36,249 nucleotides of DNA from JBGVSA01 sp047605765 (GCA_047605765.1 JASGFB010000040.1:1-36249); one strand, 5' to 3'. Counted from the stretch's first letter, positions 21,240 to 29,151 are shown. A program made the numbers and translations. The notes: a model not told the origin generated them from the letters alone.

Positions 21240-21419
21240 CGTATGTCATGCGAGGTAGTGAGCCTGATGCATCGTACACGCCGCACGGCGCGCCAGGCTG
21301 GCGGCGCGCAAAAACGCCGTGCGTGGCATGGCGCGTGCTGCCGCGCCGGGGGATGCGGGCGTCGGCCGGATGATCTAAATTGCCCTAGCAATCTTCATGC
21401 AAATTGTGAAGGGTGCGAA

Positions 21420-21436
21420 CGTCACTTTTCGTGACG
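21420..21436. promoter_or_regulatory. Short palindrome in the pta upstream region
   Basis: CGTCAC (21420-21425) and GTGACG (21431-21436) form a perfect inverted repeat around TTTTC. It could be an operator or RNA hairpin; it has neither the spacing of a CRP site nor a following T run. Its owner is not recognised. Confidence 0.4.
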
Positions 21437-21457
21437 CGGCCGAAATGGGTGCACTAG

Positions 21458-21489
21458 ATCAAACGGACCGAATAGAAAATCTGTTTGAT
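21458..21489. promoter_or_regulatory. Inverted repeat ATCAAAC-N18-GTTTGAT upstream of pta
   Basis: ATCAAAC (21458-21464) and GTTTGAT (21483-21489) are exact inverted copies, centred about 40 bp before the expected pta transcription start. TTGAT-type half-sites recall FNR-family proteins, but FNR sites have a 4-bp spacer, not 18, so two separate half-sites or another regulator is more likely. Confidence 0.4.
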
Positions 21490-21500
21490 GCATCGCCGCA

Positions 21501-21506
21501 TACTAT
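21501..21506 (+). promoter_or_regulatory. Probable -10 element for pta
   Basis: TACTAT in CATACTATGATC, 57 nt before the ATG. At the 17-bp position the -35 (AATCTG) is poor, which fits a promoter that needs an activator bound at the inverted repeat just upstream. Confidence 0.4.
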
Positions 21507-21563
21507 GATCGCGGGCGTTATTGCGCCAAATCAGTAAGCGCTTTGAGTCGGAGATAAGACAAC

Positions 21564-23606
21564 ATGCAAACGTTTTTCATTGCCCCGACGCGTCAAAACG
21601 TCGGCCTCACGTCTGTCGCGCTGGGTGTCGTCCGTCTGTTGCAGCGCCAGGGTCTCAAGGTCGGCTTCGCCAAGCCGGTGACTCAGGACAGCACGGGCAT
21701 TGAACGTTCCACCCACTTCGCTCGCCAGATCTGCCAGATCGAGTCGACCACGCCCCTGACCACCGAACAGGTCGTGGCGCGCATCGCCGCCGGCCAGAAC
21801 GACGAACTCCTCGAAGACATCATCAGCGTGTGCATGCAGTCGGCACAGGGTGTCGACGTGCTGGTCGTCGAAGGCCTGCACACCGAGCCGGGCCACTCGT
21901 TCGCCAGCCGCCTGAACGTGGATGTCGCGCGCAGCCTGCAAGCCGAAGTCATTCTGGTGGCCAACGCCTCCGAAGCCGGCGCCGTGGCCGAAGCCCGCGT
22001 CGTTGCGCGCCAATATCAATCCGACGGCCACACGGTGTCGGTGGTGCTCAACAAGGCACCGCAGGATTTCGACGTGCAAGCCGCACAGAAGGAACTCGAC
22101 AAGCTGCCGCTGTGGGGTTCGGTCAGTTTCGATCCCGCCCTGCTGGCACCGCGCACGCTCGACGTGGCGCGCTACCTGGGCGCCGAAGTGCTGATCGAAG
22201 GCGAACTGTCCAAGCGCCGCATGTATGAAACCGTGGTGGCCGCCCGCTCGGTGCCCGAAGTCATCGCCCGCCTCAAGCCGGGCGCGCTGGTGATCAGCTC
22301 CGGTGACCGTGACGACGTCATGCTCGCCACCGCTCTGGCCGCCAGCAATGGCGTGCAACTGGCCGGCTTGCTGCTGACCCATTCGAGTTCGGTCGACGAG
22401 CGCGTCCAGCAACTGGCCCAGCAAGCGCTGGGCAGCGGCCTGCCGCTGCTGCGCACCGACGGCGACAGCTTCAGCACCGCGACCCGCGTGAGCAGCGTGC
22501 CCGCCGCCGTGCCGGCCGACGATTCGGATCGCATGGAAGCCGTGCTCGACGCCGTCGCCGAGCAACTGTCGCTCGACGCCCTGATGGCCGGTGTCAAGGT
22601 GCCGCCGTCCACGCGCATGTCGCCGCCGGCCTTCCGCTATCAACTGATCCAGAAGGCACGTGCTGCCAATAAGCGCATCGTGCTGCCCGAAGGCGACGAG
22701 CCGCGCACCATCCGCGCCGCCGTCATCTGCGAAGAAAAGGGCATCGCGCACTGCGTGCTGCTGGGCAAGCGCGCCGCCATCGAAGCCGTTGCCGCCGCAC
22801 AGGGCGTGACGCTGCCGGCCTCGCTGGAAATCCTCGATCCGGACGACATCCGCACCAAGTACGTGCAGCCGATGGTCGAACTGCGCAAGAGCAAGGGCCT
22901 GACGCCCGGCCAGGCGCTGGAGCAACTGCAGGACACCGTCGTCCTCGGCACCATGATGCTGGCGGTCGACGATGTGGACGGCCTCGTGTCGGGCGCGGTG
23001 CACACCACCGCCAGCACCGTGCGTCCGGCCCTGCAACTGATCAAGACGGCGCCGGGTTCGTCGATCGTCTCGTCGGTGTTCTTCATGCTGATGCCGGATC
23101 AGGTCCTGGTGTATGGCGACTGCGCCATCAACCCGGATCCGACTGCTGAGCAACTGGCCGAAATCGCCGAGCAGAGCGCCCACAGCGCGCGCGCCTTCGG
23201 GGTCGATCCGAAGGTGGCGATGATCAGCTACAGCACGGGCTCCTCGGGCACCGGCGCCGATGTGGACAAGGTCCGCGAGGCTACGCGCATTGCCAAGGAC
23301 CGCTCCCCTGAACTGGTGCTGGACGGCCCGCTGCAATACGACGCGGCCTCGGTGCGCGAAGTCGGCCTCCAAAAGGCGCCGGACAGCAAGGTCGCCGGCC
23401 AGGCGACGGTGTTTGTGTTCCCCGACCTGAACACCGGCAACACCACCTACAAGGCGGTGCAACGCAGCGCCAACGTGGTCAGCGTCGGCCCCATGCTGCA
23501 AGGCCTGCGCAAGCCGGTGAACGACCTGTCGCGTGGCGCGCTGGTCGATGACATCGTGTTCACCATCGCGCTGACGGCGATCCAGGGCGAGGCCATGGCC
23601 AAGTAA
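21564..23606 (+). CDS. pta: Phosphate acetyltransferase Pta (long form)
   Basis: A 680-residue enzyme, somewhat shorter than the roughly 714 of E. coli. It has three parts: an N-terminal P-loop/CobQ-like domain (1-220, MQTFFIAPTRQNVGLTSVAL at the start), a central DRTGG domain (about 225-340, ARSVPEVIARLKPGALVISSG) and the C-terminal PTA_PTB catalytic domain from about 350 (RANKRIVLPEGDEPRT-like AANKRIVLPEGDEPRTIRAA, then SYSTGSSGTGADVDKVREA and VFVFPDLNTGNTTYKAVQRS). It interconverts acetyl-CoA and acetyl phosphate. GGAGA lies 9 nt before the ATG. An ackA gene is not adjacent. A strong terminator follows 19 nt after the stop. The upstream dyads suggest regulated transcription. Confidence 0.96.
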   Translation: MQTFFIAPTRQNVGLTSVALGVVRLLQRQGLKVGFAKPVTQDSTGIERSTHFARQICQIESTTPLTTEQVVARIAAGQNDELLEDIISVCMQSAQGVDVLVVEGLHTEPGHSFASRLNVDVARSLQAEVILVANASEAGAVAEARVVARQYQSDGHTVSVVLNKAPQDFDVQAAQKELDKLPLWGSVSFDPALLAPRTLDVARYLGAEVLIEGELSKRRMYETVVAARSVPEVIARLKPGALVISSGDRDDVMLATALAASNGVQLAGLLLTHSSSVDERVQQLAQQALGSGLPLLRTDGDSFSTATRVSSVPAAVPADDSDRMEAVLDAVAEQLSLDALMAGVKVPPSTRMSPPAFRYQLIQKARAANKRIVLPEGDEPRTIRAAVICEEKGIAHCVLLGKRAAIEAVAAAQGVTLPASLEILDPDDIRTKYVQPMVELRKSKGLTPGQALEQLQDTVVLGTMMLAVDDVDGLVSGAVHTTASTVRPALQLIKTAPGSSIVSSVFFMLMPDQVLVYGDCAINPDPTAEQLAEIAEQSAHSARAFGVDPKVAMISYSTGSSGTGADVDKVREATRIAKDRSPELVLDGPLQYDAASVREVGLQKAPDSKVAGQATVFVFPDLNTGNTTYKAVQRSANVVSVGPMLQGLRKPVNDLSRGALVDDIVFTIALTAIQGEAMAK

Positions 23607-23625
23607 GCATCTGACGCTTGGCACG

Positions 23626-23658
23626 AAAAAAGCGCCGGTGACCCCGGCGCTTTTTTTT
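23626..23658 (+). terminator. Rho-independent terminator of pta
   Basis: GCGCCGG (23632-23638) pairs with CCGGCGC (23644-23650) around a 5-nt loop, with A6 before and T8 after the stem (23651-23658), so the helix can extend to 13 bp. The A and T tracts make it able to work in both directions. Confidence 0.93.
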
Positions 23659-23746
23659 CGTCTGCGCTCCACGGCAAGCGTGCGGCCGCCGACTGCGTTA
23701 CCTGGATTTGGAAAAATGCTTCCCGGGCACGCAAAGCGGCGTCGGG

Positions 23747-23752
23747 TAGAAT
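23747..23752 (+). promoter_or_regulatory. Possible -10 element for the carbonic anhydrase gene
   Basis: TAGAAT in GGGTAGAATCCC, 31 nt before the ATG at 23784. No clear -35 is present. Confidence 0.35.
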
Positions 23753-23783
23753 CCCCCCACCCCGCGTCACCAGAAGAGCTGCA

Positions 23784-24437
23784 ATGAAGACCTCCGCCCC
23801 GAAAGATCTGCTGGAAAGAAACCGTCTGTGGTCGCAAGGTGTCACCGAGCGCGATCCGGAGTTCTTCCCGCGCCTGGCCGCCCAGCAGGCGCCTGAATAC
23901 CTGTGGATCGGCTGTTCCGACAGCCGCGTGCCCGCCAATGAAATCCTCGGCATGGAGCCGGGTGAAGTGTTCGTGCATCGCAACGTGGCCAACGTCGTCG
24001 TGCACACCGACCTGAACTGCCTGTCGGTGATGCAATACGCCGTGGACGTGCTGCGCGTCAAACACATCCTGGTGGTCGGCCACTATGGCTGCGGCGGTGT
24101 GCGCGCCGCCATGCGCGGAGCCCGCATGGGCCTGATCGACAATTGGCTGCGCCACGTCGCCGATGTGCGTGATCGCTACCGCAGCCAGCTCATGCAGATC
24201 GACGACGAGAACGAACGTGTCGATCGTCTGTGCGAACTGAATGCGCTCGAACAGGTGCTGCACGTGTCGGAAACCTCTGTTCTGCAGGACGCCTGGCTGC
24301 GCGGCCAGGACGTGGCCGTCCACGCCTGGTGCTATGGCTTGCGCGACGGCATCGTGCGCGATCTGGGCCTGTCGGTGGCGCAGGGCGACAGCCCGCAGGA
24401 CGCCTATATCGCGGCCATCGAATCCCTGATGCGCTGA
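23784..24437 (+). CDS. can: Beta-class carbonic anhydrase Can
   Basis: A 217-residue beta-carbonic anhydrase, interconverting CO2 and bicarbonate in the cytoplasm. The zinc ligands are Cys44, His100 and Cys103, seen in WIGCSDSRVPANEI (with the Asp46-Arg48 pair) and VVGHYGCGGVRAAM. The residues fit E. coli Can with a shift of two. The dimer-forming N-terminal helix DLLERNRLWSQGV is present. The bicarbonate would feed carboxylations in fatty acid, nucleotide and amino acid synthesis. It follows the pta terminator by 125 nt and so is a separate unit. A hairpin follows the stop. Confidence 0.96.
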   Translation: MKTSAPKDLLERNRLWSQGVTERDPEFFPRLAAQQAPEYLWIGCSDSRVPANEILGMEPGEVFVHRNVANVVVHTDLNCLSVMQYAVDVLRVKHILVVGHYGCGGVRAAMRGARMGLIDNWLRHVADVRDRYRSQLMQIDDENERVDRLCELNALEQVLHVSETSVLQDAWLRGQDVAVHAWCYGLRDGIVRDLGLSVAQGDSPQDAYIAAIESLMR

Positions 24438-24460
24438 CGCCGCGCCGTCCGGCAACTGGA

Positions 24461-24485
24461 TGCGCCCGCAGGCGGGACGGGCGCA
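24461..24485. terminator. Hairpin after the carbonic anhydrase gene
   Basis: Perfect 8-bp arms TGCGCCCG (24461-24468) and CGGGCGCA (24478-24485) around a 9-nt loop. No T run follows, so termination would be weak or Rho-dependent. A TATACT (24496-24501), a probable -10 for the SPOR-domain gene, lies 11 nt beyond. Confidence 0.45.
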
Positions 24486-24495
24486 GACCACGATG

Positions 24496-24501
24496 TATAC
24501 T
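24496..24501 (+). promoter_or_regulatory. Probable -10 element for the SPOR-domain gene and dsbA
   Basis: TATACT matches the sigma-70 -10 consensus TATAAT at five of six positions and sits 30 nt before the ATG at 24531. The -35 at 17 bp would lie within the preceding hairpin and is poor. Confidence 0.45.
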
Positions 24502-24530
24502 CCGCCCACTCTGTGTGCAAGGAAGCATGA

Positions 24531-25163
24531 ATGAGCCGTAACGCCAAGCCCCGCAACAGCCAGCGCAACCGCAGTGGCGGCCAAGGGGGCAGTACGCTCG
24601 CCGGCGTGATGGTCGGCCTGCTGATCGGTATCGTCATCGCCGTGGCCGTGGCGGTGTACATCAACTTCGGTCCCAAGCCCTTTACCGTCAAGGACAGCGC
24701 GCCGCAAACGGGCGCGCCCACGGTCTTGCCCACCCCTGAGCAGAGCGCGCCCATCGCGCTGCCTGGCAAGCCGGGTGACGCGCCGGTCGAAAAGCCGAAG
24801 TTCGATTTCTACAAGATCCTGCCGGGCGGCGATGCCAGTGCCCCCGCCCCGGCCGCCCAGCCGGAATCACCGCCGGCGCAGGCGGCCGACGCGGGCGAGC
24901 GGATCTACCTGCAATTGGGGGCTTTCCAGGATCCGGCCGAGGCCGACAATCTCAAGGCCCGCCTTGCCTTCATGGGGCTGGAAGCCAGCCTGCAACGCGT
25001 CGAAACCGACAAGGGCGTGTTGCAGCGCGTGCGCGTCGGCCCCTATGCCAGTTCGCAGGACGCCGACGGCGTGCGCGCCCGTTTGGCACAAGAAGGGATC
25101 GAATCCAGCGTAATACGGTCGAAGCCCCGTGCCGCCGCCGCGAATGCGCCGGCCGCGCGTTAA
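24531..25163 (+). CDS. SPOR domain-containing protein (FtsN-like)
   Basis: A 210-residue inner-membrane protein of FtsN layout: a short basic cytoplasmic tail (SRNAKPRNSQRNRSG), one membrane helix (about 23-43, LAGVMVGLLIGIVIAVAVAVYI), a periplasmic linker rich in proline and alanine, and a C-terminal SPOR domain (about 122-200, YLQLGAFQDPAEADNLKARL). SPOR domains bind denuded glycan strands at the division septum, so a role in cell division or wall remodelling is likely. It is shorter than E. coli FtsN. It precedes dsbA by 21 nt, a common order in Burkholderiales where argS is often upstream; here carbonic anhydrase takes that place. Confidence 0.87.
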   Translation: MSRNAKPRNSQRNRSGGQGGSTLAGVMVGLLIGIVIAVAVAVYINFGPKPFTVKDSAPQTGAPTVLPTPEQSAPIALPGKPGDAPVEKPKFDFYKILPGGDASAPAPAAQPESPPAQAADAGERIYLQLGAFQDPAEADNLKARLAFMGLEASLQRVETDKGVLQRVRVGPYASSQDADGVRARLAQEGIESSVIRSKPRAAAANAPAAR

Positions 25164-25184
25164 TTCAATAGGAGCCCCAACAAC

Positions 25185-25820
25185 ATGAAGCGTCGCAATG
25201 CCCTGCAGTTGATCGCCGCCGCAGCCTTTGCCCTGTCCATCGCCCCCTGGGCCAGCGCCCAGGTCGCCGGCAAGGACTACCTGCCGATCTCGCCCGTCCA
25301 GCCGGGCGGCACCGGCGGCCAGGTCGATATCATCGAGTTCTTCTCGTACGAATGCCCGCACTGCTATGAATTCGACCCGCTGCTCGCCAAGTGGCGCGCG
25401 CGCCAGCCGGCCGACGTGAACTTCCATCGCGTGCCTGTTTCGTTCGGCAACCCGAAGTGGGCCGCCGCGCAACAGATGTATCTGACGCTCGAAGCCATGA
25501 AGCTCAATGACAAGCTCGACACGGCGGTGTTCGAGGGCATCCACAAGCAACGCGTGAACTTCGCGAGCGAAAAAACGCGCAACGAATGGCTCTCCAAGCA
25601 AGGTGTGGACGTCAAGCAGTTCAACGACACCTGGCGCTCGTTCGGTGTGGGTGCCCAGATCAAGCGTGCCGAACAACTCGCCGAACTCTACAAGGTGCAG
25701 GGCGTGCCCTCGATGGCCATCGACGGCAAGTTCATGGCACAGGGCGCCGGCCACGAAGAGTTGCTGCGCAATACCGATCTGTTGATCACCAAGGCGCGCC
25801 TCGAAAAGGGCAAGAAGTAA
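25185..25820 (+). CDS. dsbA: Thiol:disulfide interchange protein DsbA
   Basis: A 211-residue periplasmic oxidoreductase. It has a signal peptide (MKRRNALQLIAAAAFALSIA...ASA), a thioredoxin fold with the active site CPHC at 57-60 in EFFSYECPHCYEF, an inserted helical domain, and the cis-proline in GVPSMAIDGKF (Pro175). It introduces disulfides into secreted proteins and is re-oxidised by DsbB. AGGAG precedes the ATG. It is second in a unit with the SPOR-domain gene and is followed by a terminator hairpin 25 nt after its stop. Confidence 0.95.
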   Translation: MKRRNALQLIAAAAFALSIAPWASAQVAGKDYLPISPVQPGGTGGQVDIIEFFSYECPHCYEFDPLLAKWRARQPADVNFHRVPVSFGNPKWAAAQQMYLTLEAMKLNDKLDTAVFEGIHKQRVNFASEKTRNEWLSKQGVDVKQFNDTWRSFGVGAQIKRAEQLAELYKVQGVPSMAIDGKFMAQGAGHEELLRNTDLLITKARLEKGKK

Positions 25821-25845
25821 CCGCGCGTTCCGCGTAACTTCGATC

Positions 25846-25868
25846 GGGCCGCCCAGTGCGGCCCTTTT
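25846..25868 (+). terminator. Rho-independent terminator after dsbA
   Basis: Perfect 7-bp stem GGGCCGC (25846-25852) and GCGGCCC (25858-25864), 5-nt loop, then TTTT. It ends only 6 nt before the ATG of the SDR gene, taking up the place where a Shine-Dalgarno would be. Confidence 0.7.
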
Positions 25869-25874
25869 CATCTC

Positions 25875-26657
25875 ATGACCACGGCACAACGCGTTTTCAT
25901 CACCGGCGCATCGAGCGGCATCGGCCAGGCGCTGGCACGCCATTACGCCGGTCAGGGGGCGGTACTTGGCCTGGTGGCGCGGCGCGGCCTCTTGCTCGAA
26001 TCCCTCATCGCCGGCCTGCCCGGCGGCGCCGAGCGCCACATGGCGATCATCGCCGACGTGGCCGATGCCGAAGCCATGCGGCAAGCGGGCGAAGCCTTCA
26101 TCGCGCGCGCCGGCTTGCCGGACATCGTGATCGCCAACGCCGGCATTTCGGTCGGCACGCTGACCGACGAGCCGGAAGATGCCGTAGCGTTCGAAGCCGT
26201 GCTCAAGACCAACGTGTTCGGCATGTTCGCCACCTTCCAACCCTTTGTCGTGCCGATGCGTGCGCGTGGCAGCGGGCGTCTGGTGGGGATCTCGTCGGTG
26301 GCCGGGGTGCGCGGGTTGCCGGGGGCGGGCGCCTATTCGGCCTCCAAGGCGGCGGCTTCACGTTACCTGGAAAGTCTGCGGGTCGAGATGGTCGGCAGTG
26401 GCGTGAAGGTCGTGGACATCCGGCCGGGCTACATCGCTACGCCGATGACCGCCATCAATCCTTATCCGATGCCATTCCTGCTCCAGCCGGACGAGGCGGC
26501 ACGCCGCTTTGCCCGCGCCATCGCGGCGGGCGCTTCCCAGGCCACCATCCCTTGGCAGATGGGTATCGTGGCGCGCGTACTGGCGATGCTGCCGAACTGG
26601 CTGCATACGGCGCTGTTCGCCCGCGCCAAGCGCAAGCCGCGCGGCCTGTCGCTGTAG
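25875..26657 (+). CDS. Short-chain dehydrogenase/reductase (SDR) family oxidoreductase
   Basis: A 260-residue classical SDR. Cofactor motif TGASSGIG (10-17), NAG (88-90), and the catalytic Ser141-Tyr154-Lys158 in the GISSVAG and YSASK contexts are all present. The RR pair after the second strand (residues 36-37) suggests NADP(H) preference. The C-terminus has a hydrophobic/amphipathic stretch (MGIVARVLAMLPNWLHTALFARAKRKPRG) that may contact membranes. Its substrate is unknown. It has no visible Shine-Dalgarno because the dsbA terminator ends 6 nt before the ATG; it may be leaderless, be read through from dsbA, or start at a later codon. Confidence 0.9.
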   Translation: MTTAQRVFITGASSGIGQALARHYAGQGAVLGLVARRGLLLESLIAGLPGGAERHMAIIADVADAEAMRQAGEAFIARAGLPDIVIANAGISVGTLTDEPEDAVAFEAVLKTNVFGMFATFQPFVVPMRARGSGRLVGISSVAGVRGLPGAGAYSASKAAASRYLESLRVEMVGSGVKVVDIRPGYIATPMTAINPYPMPFLLQPDEAARRFARAIAAGASQATIPWQMGIVARVLAMLPNWLHTALFARAKRKPRGLSL

Positions 26658-26732
26658 AGGCCCGGCGGCGGCACGGGGCAGGGCGGCCGAATCGGCTAGA
26701 CTTGGGCTCTTTCCCCACTTGTGCCTGGCACC

Positions 26733-27317
26733 ATGATCGGACGTCTGCGCGGTACGCTGCTCGAAAAAGCGCCCCCCCAAATTATCATTGACGCAGGGGG
26801 CGTCGGCTACGAAGTCGAAGTGCCCATGAGCACCTTTTACCATCTGCCCGCCACCGGACAGAGCGTCGAACTGCGCACGCACCTGGCCATCCGCGAAGAC
26901 GCGCATGTCCTGTATGGCTTCGGCACCGAGGACGAGCGCGCGGCATTCCGCCAGTTGCTCAAGATCTCGGGCATCGGCGCCCGTACCGCACTGGCGCTGC
27001 TATCCGGCATGTCGGTCGCTGAACTGGCGCAGGCCGTGGCCCTGCAGGATGCCAGTCGCCTGACCAAGGTGCCGGGTATCGGCAAGAAGACCGCCGAACG
27101 TCTGCTGCTCGAACTGCGCGACAAGCTCGCCAAGTCCCTGCCCGTGACGGGCGTGGCGCTGACGGCGCCCGCCGCCGCCCAGTCGGACATCGTCAACGCC
27201 TTGCTGGCGCTCGGTTACAACGAGAAGGAAGCGCTCGGCGCCCTCAAGCAATTGCCGGCCGACATCGGGGTGGCCGAAGGGATCAAGGCCGCGCTCAAGA
27301 CCTTGTCGAAGGCGTAA
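26733..27317 (+). CDS. ruvA: Holliday junction branch migration complex subunit RuvA
   Basis: A 194-residue RuvA. It opens MIGRLRGTLLEK with an OB-fold (1-62, GGVGYEVEVPMSTFYHLP), two helix-hairpin-helix motifs (KISGIGARTALALLSG and KVPGIGKKTAERLLLEL) and the C-terminal RuvB-binding domain (about 148-194, DIVNALLALGYNEKEALGAL). It holds the Holliday junction as a tetramer while RuvB pumps DNA. The ATG at 26733 is preferred over an in-frame GTG four codons upstream because it matches the family start. No ruvC is found upstream. A YecA-like gene intervenes before ruvB. Confidence 0.96.
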   Translation: MIGRLRGTLLEKAPPQIIIDAGGVGYEVEVPMSTFYHLPATGQSVELRTHLAIREDAHVLYGFGTEDERAAFRQLLKISGIGARTALALLSGMSVAELAQAVALQDASRLTKVPGIGKKTAERLLLELRDKLAKSLPVTGVALTAPAAAQSDIVNALLALGYNEKEALGALKQLPADIGVAEGIKAALKTLSKA

Positions 27318-27362
27318 GCTCACCCCATCACAGGCGCGCGCCGCACTTACAGAAAGAACCAA

Positions 27363-28076
27363 TTGGATACCGCATCCCATATTCCGCTGACCGATATCGA
27401 ACTGGACACGCTGGATGAACTGCTCGGGCATTTTCCCGATGCCCCGTCGCTCGAAGAACTCGATGGACTGATGTGCGCCATCGCCATCGGCCCACAGGAA
27501 GTCTCTACCGAAGAATGGCTGCTGGCGGCCCTGGGTGCTCAGGATCTGGCGACCGAGGCGGCTGCCGACATCCAGCGCATTCTGACGCTGGTGCGGCGGC
27601 ATGAAGTCACCATTGCCACCGGTCTGCGCGAGGACTGGTCGGGCGTCAGCGCCGATGAAGGCCCGGACGCCATGTACTTCCCGCTGCTCGACGACCCGCG
27701 CCAGAGCGGCCATCCGCTGGCCGAGGGCTGGGCACGGGGTTTTCAGGCCGGGCTCGACTGGTTGGAGGACGCCCACATCGACGCCCTCGAAGAAGACGAC
27801 CAATGCATGTCCGTGCTCAACATGATCGGCGCGCTCGATTCGGGCGAACTGCAAGGCGGCAAGCAACTGACCAGTGCCCAGCGCGATGAGATCGTGCCGG
27901 CCATGGCTGCCAGCCTGCAGTATCTGTACGCGTTCTGGCGTGGCTGGGTGCGCGTGACGAACGCCCCGCGCCAACCGTTCCGCGCCGAAGCGGCGCCGGG
28001 CCGCAACGATCCGTGCCCATGCGGCAGCGGACGCAAGTTCAAGAAATGCCACGGTGCGCCAGAGCGCATGCATTGA
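27363..28076 (+). CDS. UPF0149/YecA family protein with C-terminal SEC-C zinc motif
   Basis: A 237-residue protein. The body resembles the YecA/YgfB (UPF0149) helical family (LTDIELDTLDELLGHFPDAPSLEELDGLMCAI at the start, then FQAGLDWLEDA and AFWRGW). It ends with a SEC-C motif, GRNDPCPCGSGRKFKKCHG (about 214-232), which binds zinc and in SecA contacts SecB and ribosomes. The only plausible start is a TTG at 27363, since the next ATG in frame is about 38 codons later and inside the domain; a weak purine tract (AGAAAGAA) precedes it. It lies 45 nt after ruvA and 21 nt before ruvB, so it is co-transcribed with the Holliday junction genes. Its role is unknown. Confidence 0.86.
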   Translation: MDTASHIPLTDIELDTLDELLGHFPDAPSLEELDGLMCAIAIGPQEVSTEEWLLAALGAQDLATEAAADIQRILTLVRRHEVTIATGLREDWSGVSADEGPDAMYFPLLDDPRQSGHPLAEGWARGFQAGLDWLEDAHIDALEEDDQCMSVLNMIGALDSGELQGGKQLTSAQRDEIVPAMAASLQYLYAFWRGWVRVTNAPRQPFRAEAAPGRNDPCPCGSGRKFKKCHGAPERMH

Positions 28077-28097
28077 TGGCCTGACGATGACCCATCC

Positions 28098-29150
28098 ATG
28101 ATCGAAACCGATAGCCTGCAGCCGGGCCGGCTCGTGTCGCCGGGCCAGGCCACCACCCAGGAAGACGCCATCGAGCGTGCCCTGCGCCCCAAGCGCCTGG
28201 CCGACTACGTGGGCCAGCAGAAGATCCGTGAGCAACTGGAGATCTTCATCCATGCGGCCAAGAACCGTGGCGAGGCGCTCGACCACGTACTGCTGTTCGG
28301 TCCGCCGGGGCTGGGCAAGACCACGCTGGCCAACATCGTCGCCGCTGAGTTGGGCGTCAATCTGCGCCAGACATCTGGCCCGGTGCTCGAACGCGCCGGC
28401 GACCTCGCCGCGTTGCTGACCAATCTTGAACCGCACGACGTGCTGTTCATCGATGAGATCCATCGCCTCTCGCCGGTAGTGGAAGAAATCCTCTATCCGG
28501 CGCTGGAAGATTTTCAGATCGACATCATGATCGGTGAAGGCCCGGCAGCCCGCTCGGTCAAGCTCGATCTGCCGCCGTTCACGCTGGTTGGCGCCACCAC
28601 GCGCGCCGGCATGCTGACCAACCCCTTGCGCGACCGCTTCGGCATCAACGCACGGCTCGAGTTCTACACGGCGCAGGAACTGGCGCTGATCGTGTCGCGC
28701 TCGGCCAGCCTGCTTGGCGTCGCCATCGATGACGAGGGCGCCTTTGAGATCGCACGCCGCGCGCGCGGTACGCCGCGTATCGCCAACCGCCTGCTGCGCC
28801 GTTGCCGCGACTATGCCGAGGTCAAGGCCGACGGGCGCATCGAAAAAACGGTGGCCGACGCGGCGCTCAATATGCTCGACGTCGACGCGCTCGGGCTGGA
28901 CCTCATGGACCGCAAGCTGCTCGGCGCCATGCTCGAAAAATTCTCAGGCGGGCCGGTGGGCCTCGATAATCTGGCCGCCGCCATCGGCGAGGCGCCCGAC
29001 ACCATCGAAGACGTGCTTGAACCCTATCTGATCCAGCAGGGTTATTTGCAGCGCACTCCGCGCGGTCGTGTGGCGACGCCCAGCATCTGGCGTCATTTCG
29101 GTCTGACCGCGCCGCGCACGGCGCCTAATGGCGATTTGTTTGAGGGCTGA
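28098..29150 (+). CDS. ruvB: Holliday junction branch migration ATPase RuvB
   Basis: A 350-residue AAA+ motor of normal length. It has the N-terminal LRPKRLADYVGQQKIREQL, Walker A GPPGLGKT (68-75), Walker B LFIDEIHRL (about 116-124), the sensor region VGATTRAGML and the C-terminal winged-helix domain ending in GYLQRTPRGRVATP. It drives branch migration of junctions held by RuvA. The ATG at 28098 gives the usual MIETD start. It follows the YecA-like gene by 21 nt and is followed 1 nt later by the NYN-domain gene, so the four genes are probably one transcript. Confidence 0.97.
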   Translation: MIETDSLQPGRLVSPGQATTQEDAIERALRPKRLADYVGQQKIREQLEIFIHAAKNRGEALDHVLLFGPPGLGKTTLANIVAAELGVNLRQTSGPVLERAGDLAALLTNLEPHDVLFIDEIHRLSPVVEEILYPALEDFQIDIMIGEGPAARSVKLDLPPFTLVGATTRAGMLTNPLRDRFGINARLEFYTAQELALIVSRSASLLGVAIDDEGAFEIARRARGTPRIANRLLRRCRDYAEVKADGRIEKTVADAALNMLDVDALGLDLMDRKLLGAMLEKFSGGPVGLDNLAAAIGEAPDTIEDVLEPYLIQQGYLQRTPRGRVATPSIWRHFGLTAPRTAPNGDLFEG

Positions 29151-29151
29151 C

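Larger units (their letters stand above)
21240..21563. other. 324-bp intergenic region between pncB and pta
   Basis: This is the only gene-free stretch above 300 bp apart from the riboswitch leader. The left half (21240-21380) is GC-rich and shows no ORF with coding character. The right half is much more AT-rich and holds a short hairpin, an inverted repeat and a probable -10 for pta, listed separately. Promoters for both divergent genes must lie here. Confidence 0.8.

Noticed and set aside
21405..21436. A CRP-like site from TTGTGA and GTCAC.
   Set aside because: The half-sites are separated by far more than the 6 bp a CRP dimer requires.
21451..21495. A possible FNR/ANR box upstream of pta based on TTTGAT and ATCAAA.
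   Set aside because: The FNR consensus needs TTGAT-N4-ATCAA; here the half-sites are 18 bp apart and in the opposite orientation, so it is recorded only as an unassigned inverted repeat.
21531..24707. A 1058-codon open frame on the minus strand across pta, can and the SPOR-domain gene.
   Set aside because: It mirrors three well-supported genes and its product is a low-complexity His/Gly/Arg/Gln-rich sequence with no domain; long antisense frames are expected at this GC content.
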